Positions 45,128 through 54,045 are shown, counted from the stretch's first letter. The stretch is 64,000 nucleotides of DNA from Anaerosolibacter sp. (GCF_029240175.1 NZ_JARBTM010000017.1:58751-122750), one strand, 5' to 3'. The notes: generated by a model from the letters alone, not told the origin. Numbers and translations are program-made.

Positions 45128-46197
45128 TAGTTCAACACCTGACTCATTTCCATTTCGCTTCGGTTACGTCCATTATTTTTCGCTTTATATAGAGCAATAT
45201 CAGCCCTCTTGTAAATAGAATCACTACTATCTCCTTGGGTAAACTGAGTTACCCCTAAGCTGATTGTGATTTTCCCTACATGCATAAAATCGTGTTCTTC
45301 CACAATCTTTCTAATTTTTTCTGATAATAACACGGCACTTTCTCCATCTGTTTCTGGTGCTACAACAGCAAATTCCTCGCCACCTATTCTAGCCAACATA
45401 TCGCTTTGCCTTATATGGTTTTGTACTAAGTTAGATAATTCTTTAAGCACACTATCACCAATGTCATGACCATATGTGTCATTTACCTTTTTAAAATGGT
45501 CTATATCAAACATAACCAGTGACAGATCCTTGGCATATCTTTCTACTATGGAAATCTCTTTGCCCAGATATTCATTGAAATATCTTCTATTGTATAATTT
45601 TGTTAATCCATCATAATTGACGAGATACTCTAATGTATCTTTTACATATCTCTTTATAAGAAAAATAATTAAAATTCCTAAACCTAGATTTATTCCAAAA
45701 AAAATAAAACTGGTCTGGAATCTATCCACTTTTCTTTCTGTAACACCCTGGGATGTCAATACCATCGTATTTGATTTCGTCCAGACTTCCTCACTTCTTT
45801 CAAGTAACACCTGTTTGTTTTGACTAGAGGGACTCCTTCTAAAATCATCTATTGACTCCTTTAGCGGCGTCCATGTCTGGCATAGATCACCTAAAGCATA
45901 CTGGATTTCTCCCTTTTTATCATATACCCTTATCTTGTTACCGTTAAATTCGTTGATTTTTGAATCTATCTCCTCGATTAATTCATTGCTTTCAATCCCT
46001 GCTAATTCATATTTTACAAGACGTTGAATAGAACCTCTTATAATACCCAATTTATTGATGACCTCTGCATCAGTCTTAATGGTATGGGTTAAATACATAG
46101 TAAAAAACCCACCACTGCTTAATAGAATGAGAAGACAAATGGTAATCAGTGTCAATATCGATGATCTTTTCCTTATGGCCGCCAAAAGAATGCACAT
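45127..46197 (-). CDS. Membrane GGDEF diguanylate cyclase
   Basis: This 356-residue protein has membrane segments at about residues 12-35 and 163-183 flanking an extracytoplasmic helical sensor of about 125 residues. The GGDEF domain (about 195-350) has LVNYDGLTKLYNRRYF, DIDHFKKVNDTYGHDIGD and GGEEF at the active site. RQSD five residues ahead is an intact RxxD inhibitory site. It should synthesise c-di-GMP. The window also has EAL and HD-GYP enzymes. Confidence 0.92.
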   Translation of the reverse strand: MCILLAAIRKRSSILTLITICLLILLSSGGFFTMYLTHTIKTDAEVINKLGIIRGSIQRLVKYELAGIESNELIEEIDSKINEFNGNKIRVYDKKGEIQYALGDLCQTWTPLKESIDDFRRSPSSQNKQVLLERSEEVWTKSNTMVLTSQGVTERKVDRFQTSFIFFGINLGLGILIIFLIKRYVKDTLEYLVNYDGLTKLYNRRYFNEYLGKEISIVERYAKDLSLVMFDIDHFKKVNDTYGHDIGDSVLKELSNLVQNHIRQSDMLARIGGEEFAVVAPETDGESAVLLSEKIRKIVEEHDFMHVGKITISLGVTQFTQGDSSDSIYKRADIALYKAKNNGRNRSEMEMSQVLN

Positions 46198-46287
46198 CCT
46201 TCACAATAAATATTAATCACATCTGTATCCATTATATTGAAAATTCTGTCGAAATTCAAACAATTTGTATGGCTAGAATAAAATAGA

Positions 46288-46316
46288 AAAGACTACCCAT
46301 AAGCGGATAGTCTTTC
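46288..46316 (-). terminator. Terminator of hcp
   Basis: AAAGACTA pairs with TAGTCTTT with two inner CC/GG pairs; 7 bases after the hcp stop. The minus strand continues TTCTATTTTATT. Confidence 0.75.
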
Positions 46317-46322
46317 AATTTA

Positions 46323-47984
46323 TTATGCTAAAGCTTCTTCTCCAAGGATTGCAGCCATGTCTGCTTCAACATTTGAAATCGGCGTGATATTGAAATTATC
46401 CACCAACACTTGTAAAACGTTTGGTGAAATAAATGCTGGCAATGACGGGCCTATGTGAATGTTTTTGATGCCCAATGAAAGCAGGGTAAGCAAAATACAC
46501 ACGGCTTTTTGCTCATACCAAGATAAAATCAAGGATAAGGGAAGTTCATTCACACTGCATCCAAAGGCATCCGCCAATGCTGCTGCCACTTTGACCGCTG
46601 AATAGGCATCATTACATTGTCCCATATCCATTAATCTTGGCAGTTCACCGATTGATCCGAATTCTTTTTTGTTAAATCTAAATTTACCGCATGCAAGTGT
46701 TAAGATCACAGTATCTTCTGGTGCTTTTTCTGCGAACTCTGTGTAATAATTTCTTCCTGGCTTGGCGCCATCACATCCTCCAATAAGGAAGAAATGTTTA
46801 ATGGCTCCACTCTTTACAGCATCAATAACTTTATCTGCAACACTTAACACTGTATTGTGACCAAACCCAACAAGAATTTTCTTTTCTGGCTCATCCTCTA
46901 GCCATCCTCCCAGCTCTAAGGCTTTCTCAATCACCGGTGTAAAGTCCTTTACACCTTCAGAACCTTTTATATACCCAACCTCTGGGAATCCAACGATTCC
47001 TGTGTTAAAGATTCTATCCTTATAGCTGTCCCTAGGCTTCTGGAGGCAGTTCGTTGTCATCAAAATGGCACCAGGTAGTCCGTCAAATTCCTTTTGCTGG
47101 TCTTGCCATGCGCCCCCGTAGTTACCCACCAAATGAGGATATTTCTTAAGTTCTGGATAGCCATGGGTTGGTATCATCTCTCCATGGGTATAGATATTGA
47201 TACCCTTTCCTTCCGTCTGTTCCAGCAATTGTTTTAAATCCTTTAAATCATGACCAGAAACTACGATGAACGGACCTTTCTTTTTTGTAATAAGTACTTC
47301 TGTAGGAACTGGATGTCCATAGGTTCCTGTATTGGCACCATCCAGTAACTCCATGCATTTATAGTTTACTTGCCCTAACTCCATGTTTAATCCTATTAAA
47401 TCTCCTACTTCTAAGCTATTATCTAATGTTGCCGCTAGCCCTTTGTAGAAAAAGCTGCTAACCGTCTCATCCATCTTACCAAGAACATGGGCATGATGGG
47501 CATAGGCTCCCATTCCCTTCATTCCATAGATCATTAATTCTCTAAGAGATCGAATGTCTTCATTAAGACTTGTATCTGCCATAACACCAAATCCCTTAGA
47601 GGCTTCAAGCATTTCAGCTTCCGTAGCAGGTGGAACGTATAGCGCAGTACTTGGAATCGCACCTTCAATTTCACTAGCTAAGTCCCTGAGCCCATCCTTT
47701 ATCACAGAAGCTTTTCTTATGTAGTCTACAAATCTTTCTGGATCAAAGTTTACATTGGTCAAAGTTGAAAAGATTGCATCGATGACAAACTTATTGGTCT
47801 CATCATCAATCTTTAGACCTTTTTCAATGGCCTTCTGTCCATAAAATCCTATTCCTTTTAGCATATGTATTAACAAATCTTGTAGTCCTGCTACTTCTGG
47901 ACTCTTTCCGCATATGCCATGCTTCACACATCCCTTGCCCCCTAAGGTTTGCTCACATTGAAAACAGAACATTTGATTTTCCAT
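46323..47984 (-). CDS. hcp: Hydroxylamine reductase (hybrid-cluster protein)
   Basis: This 553-residue protein has the N-terminal cysteine cluster motif MFCFQCEQTLGGKGC-x4-GICGK for a 4Fe-4S cluster, and hybrid-cluster ligands in VSGHD, TTNCLQKP, GGCDGAKPGRNYY and LACGKFRFNKKEFG. It reduces hydroxylamine and probably NO in nitrosative stress. AAGGAGG is 8 bases before the ATG at 47984. The upstream region holds a long palindrome, and a Crp/Fnr-type site lies beyond the next gene. Confidence 0.95.
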   Translation of the reverse strand: MENQMFCFQCEQTLGGKGCVKHGICGKSPEVAGLQDLLIHMLKGIGFYGQKAIEKGLKIDDETNKFVIDAIFSTLTNVNFDPERFVDYIRKASVIKDGLRDLASEIEGAIPSTALYVPPATEAEMLEASKGFGVMADTSLNEDIRSLRELMIYGMKGMGAYAHHAHVLGKMDETVSSFFYKGLAATLDNSLEVGDLIGLNMELGQVNYKCMELLDGANTGTYGHPVPTEVLITKKKGPFIVVSGHDLKDLKQLLEQTEGKGINIYTHGEMIPTHGYPELKKYPHLVGNYGGAWQDQQKEFDGLPGAILMTTNCLQKPRDSYKDRIFNTGIVGFPEVGYIKGSEGVKDFTPVIEKALELGGWLEDEPEKKILVGFGHNTVLSVADKVIDAVKSGAIKHFFLIGGCDGAKPGRNYYTEFAEKAPEDTVILTLACGKFRFNKKEFGSIGELPRLMDMGQCNDAYSAVKVAAALADAFGCSVNELPLSLILSWYEQKAVCILLTLLSLGIKNIHIGPSLPAFISPNVLQVLVDNFNITPISNVEADMAAILGEEALA

Positions 47985-48072
47985 CAACATATCCTCCTTA
48001 GTTTTATGATTTGCCATTTCGGATGGCCCCGTTGGCATATATACCCAAAATTTTTCCATGATCATCATAAAA

Positions 48073-48106
48073 ATAACAGTAGATAAAAATTTTTATCTAC
48101 TGTTAT
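48073..48106. terminator. Perfect 34-bp palindrome between hcp and the small upstream gene
   Basis: Arms of 16 bases (ATAACAGTAGATAAAA and complement) around AT. On the minus strand it is followed by TTTTTATG, so it may end the small gene 54 bases after its stop. Its perfect symmetry also allows an operator role for hcp. Confidence 0.55.
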
Positions 48107-48159
48107 GAAATACTACCCTATATCAATCAAGATACTTCCATAGTACATCTTTATCCTTC

Positions 48160-48468
48160 TCAGCTTCTCGCCCTTACATACTCCTTAAAACATATATACC
48201 TTTCGTCGATAACCTTTAACTTGATCAAAAGGTTTCTTAGGAGATCTTCTTGATCCTGAACGTCATATTCCATATGTGTTCTTTCATCACTATTGGTTGT
48301 CTTGGACAAGTTATCTTTCAGTTTGTCCACCTTTTCTCTCAAAGCAGATATATTTTTAATCATAATTTTCAATTCATCCTGCAGGTATTCATCGGCTGCT
48401 TCAATGCCTAAGTCTCTTACCATATTCCTTATCGTCTCATAATGCTTTTTATATATCTTCATATCCAT
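48160..48468 (-). CDS. Small helical protein of unknown function
   Basis: This 102-residue, mostly helical protein has a coiled-coil stretch (about residues 35-85: ISALREKVDKLKDNLSK) and ends in KEYVRARS. No cysteine cluster or membrane segment. It lies upstream of hcp on the same strand and divergent from the thioredoxin-like selenoprotein gene. A TGTGA-N6-TCACA site lies in its promoter region. No family is recognised. Confidence 0.65.
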   Translation of the reverse strand: MDMKIYKKHYETIRNMVRDLGIEAADEYLQDELKIMIKNISALREKVDKLKDNLSKTTNSDERTHMEYDVQDQEDLLRNLLIKLKVIDERYICFKEYVRARS

Positions 48469-48562
48469 TTACCTAGGCCTCCGTCCTCAATATGACTAAA
48501 ATCTATTCGCCTTCTAAAACCACTTCCTATGACTAAGAATATCATAAACCGCTTTTCCGACC

Positions 48563-48578
48563 TGTGACTTACATCACA
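48563..48578. promoter_or_regulatory. Crp/Fnr-type palindrome
   Basis: TGTGACTTACATCACA is a perfect TGTGA-N6-TCACA dyad between two divergent genes. This is the classic site for Crp/Fnr-family regulators (ArcR in Firmicutes). Confidence 0.6.
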
Positions 48579-48721
48579 TACATGAATATGTATTTATTTA
48601 TAAAATGAATTTGCTAAAAAATCTACATGAAGGATATAAAAATGAAATAAGGTACTTAAAATATACAGGTAGATATTTTTAGCACATTACCTATCATCAG
48701 ATCAATCAAGGAGGTTTAGTC

Positions 48722-48961
48722 ATGGAAATAAAGATTCTAGAACACGTATGTTGAAGCGGCAGTGAAATGGAGCCCATCGTTGATGCGGCACTTACCCAGC
48801 TAGGTATGGATATTGAGTTTGAAACCATAAGTGATGCCAGGGATATTGTTAAACACGGCGTGATGAATGCCCCAGCCCTGCTAGTAAATGGTGAAGTGAA
48901 AATTTCAGGTAGAATTCCTACTGTTGATGAAGTAGTAGAAGTCATTCAAGCTTCCAAATAA
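48722..48961 (+). CDS. Thioredoxin-like selenoprotein with Cys-Sec motif
   Basis: With TGA codon 11 (48752-48754) read as selenocysteine, the protein has 79 residues: MEIKILEHVC-Sec-SGSEMEP, then a thioredoxin-fold pattern with HGVMNAPALLVNGEVKISGR, which includes the cis-Pro, and PTVDEVVEVI. Family members usually have GCPxC after the first strand; here Cys is followed directly by Sec and the second Cys is Gly. AAGGAGG is 7 bases before the ATG. The conserved strand before the TGA and the fold after it are in the same frame. A hairpin follows the TGA at the right distance. Confidence 0.82.
48772..48789 (+). promoter_or_regulatory. Candidate bacterial SECIS hairpin
   Basis: GCCCATC-GTT-GATGCGGC forms seven pairs with one bulged C. 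The loop starts with G, 25 bases after the TGA. The CATC/GATG top is the same as in the 3499-3514 hairpin. Confidence 0.6.
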
Positions 48962-48973
48962 TTATTAAGGGAC

Positions 48974-49002
48974 AGGGACAAGGTGATAGAATCTTTGTCC
49001 CT
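48974..49002 (+). terminator. Possible terminator of the selenoprotein gene
   Basis: AGGGACAAG pairs with CTTTGTCCCT with one bulge. The following T-run is poor. Confidence 0.5.
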
Positions 49003-49309
49003 GGCAAATTTTATAGACTATATTTTTGCTATCCTGTCTAATTGCAAGTCAGTAGTACCCTCCAATTTTAAATATTTCCCTGGATTCTGTCTCGTTACTC
49101 TTTTTTTAGTCCATACAGCTCACCGATACTAGCACCTCTCAATTGTTCAACCTATATCTCCTCAAAGTAAACGATTCTAAATATTTGCATTTAAATATTC
49201 ATCAATTTATGGTAAAATAGTTTAGGGGTATTTTTGTCCCACAGGGTCATTTTAAGTCCCTTTCGTGTTTTCGTAAATTCAACTTCAAAATATAAAGGGA
49301 GGTCATGCT
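49003..49309. other. Leader region of the aldolase gene
   Basis: No gene seen. GGTAAAATAG at about 49210 could be the -10 region of the aldolase promoter. A long GTCCC-rich stretch follows (49235-49262) with no recognised structure. Confidence 0.35.
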
Positions 49310-50344
49310 ATGCCAATTGTAAATTATCAACAGTACTGCAGCATGCTAGATCATGCAAAGAAAAACAAATTTGCTTATGTAGCTGTAAATGTTACTTCTA
49401 TGACTACTGCAAATGCAGCTATGAAAGCTTTTGCGGAAATGAAAACAGATGGAATCATCCAGGTTTCTACTGGTGGTGCAGAATTTGCATCCGGTCTAGG
49501 TAAGGAAGGAATGGCCCTTGGTGCCATCAGCTTAGCAAATCATATTCATTTGCTTGCAGAAAAATATAATGTTTATATTGCGCTACATACCGATCATTGT
49601 CAGGAAAGCAAGTTAGATAGTTTTCTTCTTCCTTTGATTGAAGAAACAGAAAAAAGAAGAGCCCAAGGTCTTCCAAACCTATTTAATTCTCATATGTTTG
49701 ATGGTGGAGAACTGCCGCTACAGGAAAATCTCCGAATTTCTAAAAGTCTATTGGAAAGATGTGCAAAGAGCGAATTGATCCTTGAAATCGAAGCGGGTGT
49801 TGTTGGCGGAGAAGAAGATGGTGTCAGCCATGAAGATGCCCCTGCTGAGAAGCTATACACAACACCGGAGGATATGCTGGCAGTAGCAAGGGAGCTAGGG
49901 AAAGTACCGAACAGTAGATTTTTACTGGCTGCAACCTTTGGAAATGTCCATGGCGTATACAAACCCGGCAACGTCAAACTAAGACCAGAAATCCTAAAAC
50001 ATGGCCAAGATGCAATTGTCAAGGAATTTGGCGAAGAAAATACCCTCGACTTGGTATTCCACGGAGGGTCCGGTTCTAGTCTTGAAGAGATTCATGAGAC
50101 ATTAGAATATGGTGTTGTTAAAATGAACGTAGATACCGATATGCAGTATGCCTTCACAAGAGGTATTGCTGATCATTTCTATAAAAATTATGACGGCATT
50201 CTAAAAATTGATGGCGAAGTGGGCAATAAAAAGGTTTATGACCCTAGGGGTTATCTCAAAAAAGGTGAAGCTGGCATGATCGAACAGATGAAAAAAGCTA
50301 TTGTTAGTCTACGTTCCCAGAACACCACATTATTCCCAAGATAG
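49310..50344 (+). CDS. fba: Class II fructose-bisphosphate aldolase
   Basis: This 344-residue zinc aldolase splits fructose 1,6-bisphosphate in glycolysis. It has YIALHTDHCQ (zinc and catalytic residues DH), FNSHMFDG, LEIEAGVVGGEEDGV, ATFGNVHGVYKPGNV, VFHGGSGS and KMNVDTDMQYAF. The EEDG insertion and length mark the class IIA (E. coli FbaA) group. GGGAGG lies 8 bases before the ATG. It has its own terminator. Confidence 0.95.
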   Translation: MPIVNYQQYCSMLDHAKKNKFAYVAVNVTSMTTANAAMKAFAEMKTDGIIQVSTGGAEFASGLGKEGMALGAISLANHIHLLAEKYNVYIALHTDHCQESKLDSFLLPLIEETEKRRAQGLPNLFNSHMFDGGELPLQENLRISKSLLERCAKSELILEIEAGVVGGEEDGVSHEDAPAEKLYTTPEDMLAVARELGKVPNSRFLLAATFGNVHGVYKPGNVKLRPEILKHGQDAIVKEFGEENTLDLVFHGGSGSSLEEIHETLEYGVVKMNVDTDMQYAFTRGIADHFYKNYDGILKIDGEVGNKKVYDPRGYLKKGEAGMIEQMKKAIVSLRSQNTTLFPR

Positions 50345-50345
50345 C

Positions 50346-50387
50346 AAAGATAAGGAAGGCAAACAAACGCCTTCCTTGTCTTTTTTT
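50346..50387 (+). terminator. Terminator of fba
   Basis: AAGGAAGGC pairs with GCCTTCCTT, extended by AAAGA/TCTTT, then seven T. Confidence 0.92.
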
Positions 50388-50400
50388 ATGAAATGGCACA

Positions 50401-51180
50401 TCAATAGGCTTCTAGTGTGGCCAAAACCCTGGCCTTGTACTCGAAATATTGATATAGGGCAAAACCAATCAAGGCATAGACTATTCCGATAAGCAAGTCC
50501 ATCCCTAGGAGGCCCATAGCACTTGCTAAATCCCCGTGGGCAACGATAATTCTTGAAGCATCAATACTGCGAGTAATGGGAATGAGGCTCGTTACAGGAT
50601 AAACTAGGCTTGGAAGCTTTTCACGGCTAAAGCTCGCACCAGTAAGGATATAAAGGACCATATTCGCTACATTAAGGAAAAAGTGAATTTCCTTCACTAC
50701 TAGGGCTATACTTCCAAGTACGAGGCCGATACCCGTACCGCCGATCATCGCCACAGCTATAGCCAGTGCAAAAGCCAGCATATTGGTCCCTGTGAAATCC
50801 AATCCAAAGAATAGAACCCCAACAACTAGACCAATGACTACAGTAAAGGCTGAATCGATTACGTTGAAGAAAACCCTAGAGAGAAACACGAGGAGTTTAT
50901 TTACAGGAGAAGCTACGATCATCTGCAGGGTTCCCTGATCTCTGTCACTCCTAAGCATCACTCCTACAGCAAATACTGCATTCTTTGTACATAACAGGAT
51001 GGCATTACCTAGAATCCATGGGGTGATATCCTGGGCTTTATAAACGAATTGTACCATCAGGGTATAAAAAATCATTTGCAAAGCTGGGTCAACAATCTTG
51101 TAAATCACGTACAGTTTTGGATCCAACCAACCCAATAGAGCCTTAAAGGAAAAGGAAGACATTCTAAAAAATCTTTTCAT
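50401..51180 (-). CDS. ABC-2 type transporter permease (second)
   Basis: This 259-residue permease has about six membrane segments and the ABC-2 pattern, with RSDRDQGTLQMIVASPVNKLLVF as cytoplasmic coupling element. GGAGG overlaps the stop of the preceding permease, 8 bases before the ATG. Together with the other permease and the ATPase it forms a heterodimeric exporter. The substrate is unknown; drug, lipid or peptide export are the usual roles. Confidence 0.86.
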   Translation of the reverse strand: MKRFFRMSSFSFKALLGWLDPKLYVIYKIVDPALQMIFYTLMVQFVYKAQDITPWILGNAILLCTKNAVFAVGVMLRSDRDQGTLQMIVASPVNKLLVFLSRVFFNVIDSAFTVVIGLVVGVLFFGLDFTGTNMLAFALAIAVAMIGGTGIGLVLGSIALVVKEIHFFLNVANMVLYILTGASFSREKLPSLVYPVTSLIPITRSIDASRIIVAHGDLASAMGLLGMDLLIGIVYALIGFALYQYFEYKARVLATLEAY

Positions 51181-51966
51181 TTAAATCACCTCCAAAGTTG
51201 CTTCTTTCCTAGCCTTCACATCAATGATTTCATAAAATTTCAGATATGCAAGTAAGTAAAGTATCGTAACAATCCCTAAGCCTAGCATGTGATAGTAAAA
51301 TAGTCGGATATCTGTGATCCCGTTGATACTCATCCTCGCCAGTTCTAAAACATAAGTCGGGCTTAAAAGATAGGACAAAGGTCTTACCCATTCAGGCAAT
51401 ACTTCAATAGGAAATACCGTACCGCATAAAATGAACACGGGATAATCGATGCAGTTCATTAGTACCCTTGTGTTTCTAGATATGGCCAACAATCCCGACA
51501 GAAGCATTGCAATGAATATAAAGGAAATAATTCCTACAAACATGCTGACAATAAATAACAAGGGATGAGTCAAAGTGAATGGGACTTGAAATAGGAGGGT
51601 CACCATCAGAAAGCTGATGAACATGGATGCAATCCCTAGGAGAGTATTGCCGATAACCTTTCCAAACATAATCATCCGAAACCTTGTAGGTGAACAGAAG
51701 ATCACTTCCAAAGCACCCATAAAACGCTCTCTGTCTATATCCCCTGCTGAAGAGAAACTGATGGAGGACCACATGCTAGTGATTGCCGTGCCTAGGAAAA
51801 CATAAGATATTAGGGTTTGATCGTTTTGACCTGCGTAGATCAAATAAAAGGTAATAGCTGCAAGTATTGGATAGGCAAGGATACAAAACTTAAACATAGA
51901 CCTAGAGAATGATTGTTTCATTTGCAGCCTACAGCTTGCGAGAACAACCTTTACATCACTAAGCAC
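51181..51966 (-). CDS. ABC-2 type transporter permease (first)
   Basis: This permease of about 262 residues has six membrane segments and the cytoplasmic element DRERFMGALEVIFCSPTRFRMIMFGKVIG. GTG at 51966 is favoured: GGAGG is 8 bases upstream, and it overlaps the ATPase stop by 8 bases, so the genes are translationally coupled. The longer open frame to 51999 lacks a ribosome site. Confidence 0.85.
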   Translation of the reverse strand: MLSDVKVVLASCRLQMKQSFSRSMFKFCILAYPILAAITFYLIYAGQNDQTLISYVFLGTAITSMWSSISFSSAGDIDRERFMGALEVIFCSPTRFRMIMFGKVIGNTLLGIASMFISFLMVTLLFQVPFTLTHPLLFIVSMFVGIISFIFIAMLLSGLLAISRNTRVLMNCIDYPVFILCGTVFPIEVLPEWVRPLSYLLSPTYVLELARMSINGITDIRLFYYHMLGLGIVTILYLLAYLKFYEIIDVKARKEATLEVI

Positions 51967-52933
51967 TTTGCTCACCTCCGATGATTTTAAGATATACATC
52001 TTCCAGAGTGGCCTCTCGCATATTGATGGATTTTACTTTATTGTCATATAGCTGTTCATTCACCAGGGACATGATCTGTCTAGGATTTCTGCATTCTATT
52101 TTTAATCTGTGTCCTAGATCATCAGTGACAACTTTTACATCAGTAATATTTTCAATTCCTTTTAGTCTAGATACTGTATCTTCTCGTAATGTATGTAAAT
52201 CTACTTCGATCATAGACGAATCCATATTGTCTTTTAACTTTTCACTGGTGTTCAAGGCAAAAAGTTTTCCCTTATTGATGATCGCAATCCGATCACAAAG
52301 TTCATCTGCCTCCAGCATATAGTGGGTTGTAAGGAGAATGGTTCTCCCCTGTTCTGCTAACTGCTTTATGATTTTTCTCAGAGTTTTAGCCCCCATGGGA
52401 TCTAACCCAATCGTTGGTTCGTCAAGGAACAATACCTCAGGATCATTCACCAAGCCCCGTGCAATTTGAAGCCGCTGTTTCATTCCCTTTGAAAAAGTCT
52501 CCACTCTATAATGGGCTCTATCTTCTAATCCAACCATCTCTAGCAATTTTTCAATCCGATCCTTCTTCATCTTTTCAGGTACATGGTACAAATCGCAGAA
52601 ATAAGAAAGGTTGTCATAGGCAGAAAGTCTCCAATAAAGACTTCTTTCACTGCCAAAGATAAAGTTGATCTTCTTTCGCAGTTCTTTCTCTTCACCAAAG
52701 CACTTATGACCTAAAACCGTAGCTTCTCCAGAGGTAGGTGCCAACAAAGTAGTCAAAATCTTGATGGTACTGGTTTTTCCTGCTCCATTTGGACCAAGCA
52801 ACCCAAATATCTCCCCTTTTTCCACTTCGAAGCTGATGTCATTGACTGCATGAACGATTTTTTTGTCTCTCTTCACAACCCCTAGAGAAGTTTCATATTC
52901 TCTTCTTAAATTTTTAACGACAATTACTCCCAT
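51959..52933 (-). CDS. ABC transporter ATPase of the ABC-2 exporter
   Basis: This 324-residue ATPase has Walker A GPNGAGKTSTIK, signature FSKGMKQRLQIARGL, Walker B VLFLDEPTIGLDP and H-loop TTHYMLEA. A C-terminal extension of about 90 residues is usual for DrrA/NatA-type exporters. It is the first gene of the three-gene operon. A large ArsR-like regulator gene lies 149 bases upstream on the same strand. Confidence 0.92.
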   Translation of the reverse strand: MGVIVVKNLRREYETSLGVVKRDKKIVHAVNDISFEVEKGEIFGLLGPNGAGKTSTIKILTTLLAPTSGEATVLGHKCFGEEKELRKKINFIFGSERSLYWRLSAYDNLSYFCDLYHVPEKMKKDRIEKLLEMVGLEDRAHYRVETFSKGMKQRLQIARGLVNDPEVLFLDEPTIGLDPMGAKTLRKIIKQLAEQGRTILLTTHYMLEADELCDRIAIINKGKLFALNTSEKLKDNMDSSMIEVDLHTLREDTVSRLKGIENITDVKVVTDDLGHRLKIECRNPRQIMSLVNEQLYDNKVKSINMREATLEDVYLKIIGGEQSA

Positions 52934-53029
52934 ATAAATCCCCTTTCAATCTAATTCTATATATATCGAATTTTATATTCATCATATCACCTCTCTTTTT
53001 AGAAATCAATACCGAAATGTTTGATTCAT

Positions 53030-53059
53030 AAAAAAATAACTAGGATGTTCTCCTAGCTA
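53030..53059 (-). terminator. Terminator of the ArsR-like regulator gene
   Basis: On the minus strand TAGCTAGGA pairs with TCCTAGTTA (one wobble), followed by seven T. It separates the regulator from the ABC operon. Confidence 0.85.
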
Positions 53060-53082
53060 TCTCTTCATAGTTTATAATTGTT

Positions 53083-54045
53083 TTAACTGATAAAACCCTT
53101 CATGGCATCACAGAGTTGATGATATTCCTTTCGATTGATACTAAAATATTTGGTATTTTTATCCCGTTCCTCATGAATTAGTCCAATGGAACGCAGCTGA
53201 TCCAGATGATGGGACACGGTAGAGGTTACGATCCCCAGCTCTTTTGCTAGTTCTTTCCCAAACATGGGCCTTTGTGAGAGCTTTTGTATAATCTCTAGTC
53301 GCGTATTGTCACCAATGATTCTCAAAGCAGTGGCGATCCTATTCTTGTCATAAATATTCACTTGCTGAACAGGGTAAATTAAGATTTGTGCTTGATGATG
53401 AAAGGTCCGCATGGGCCGTGCATTATAAAAATAAGCGGGAACAAAATAATAGGTACGAAAGTCATACACTCTCTTAAATTTCTTACCCATCATCTCCTGC
53501 GCCACATCCAATGGCACCTTTGATTTCAGTTCCATACTTACATTCGCAATACTTTCGCTGTAGATGTTTTGATCTGCTAAGCATTTTTCAACTTCCTTAT
53601 TGAGAAATTTCAATAGATCAATGAGTTTGCAGGTAAATTCTTTGGTCTTTTCAAAAGCATATCTCACATTTTCCCAGTTGTAGGCCGATAGATATTTATC
53701 TTTTTCAATCAATCCATGTATTGCATCAAAGTTTTCAATTAGAATATCTATCTTTTCTTTTTCAAGTTCTTCTCCACATAGCAAATACAAAAAGTCTCTC
53801 TTTGGATAGTCCTTTAATAGCCTTTCAAGACTACCCATATCCTCAATAGGATCATAGAGTAGTAGTTCAAACAGTTCAAATCCCTGCAGCCTAAAACCTT
53901 GTAGAATATCTAAAAATTCATTTTGCTCATGATTTAAAGAAATCCCTAAGAGTTCTCTATCCTTTACAATCCTATTAAGCAAAGCTATGATCTCAATGTA
54001 AAACAAAGGTTTATTGATAACCCTTAGTTCAAACTCCTTCTCCAT
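53083..54045 (-). CDS. Long ArsR-type regulator with an N-terminal helical domain
   Basis: This 320-residue protein has about 230 residues of mostly helical sequence with no clear family, then a C-terminal winged helix: IIGDNTRLEIIQKLSQRP, GIVTSTVSHHLDQLRSIGLI and RDKNTKYFSIN. Normal ArsR proteins are about 110 residues. The extra domain probably senses a signal. It is placed to regulate the ABC-2 exporter downstream. Start ATG at 54045 is chosen with GGGTGAT nearby; ATG at 54066 is possible. Confidence 0.82.
   Translation of the reverse strand: MEKEFELRVINKPLFYIEIIALLNRIVKDRELLGISLNHEQNEFLDILQGFRLQGFELFELLLYDPIEDMGSLERLLKDYPKRDFLYLLCGEELEKEKIDILIENFDAIHGLIEKDKYLSAYNWENVRYAFEKTKEFTCKLIDLLKFLNKEVEKCLADQNIYSESIANVSMELKSKVPLDVAQEMMGKKFKRVYDFRTYYFVPAYFYNARPMRTFHHQAQILIYPVQQVNIYDKNRIATALRIIGDNTRLEIIQKLSQRPMFGKELAKELGIVTSTVSHHLDQLRSIGLIHEERDKNTKYFSINRKEYHQLCDAMKGFIS

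Noticed and set aside
48706..48945. 79-codon minus-strand frame opposite the thioredoxin-like gene
   Set aside because: It covers the ribosome site and coding region of the plus-strand gene, whose thioredoxin fold is clear.
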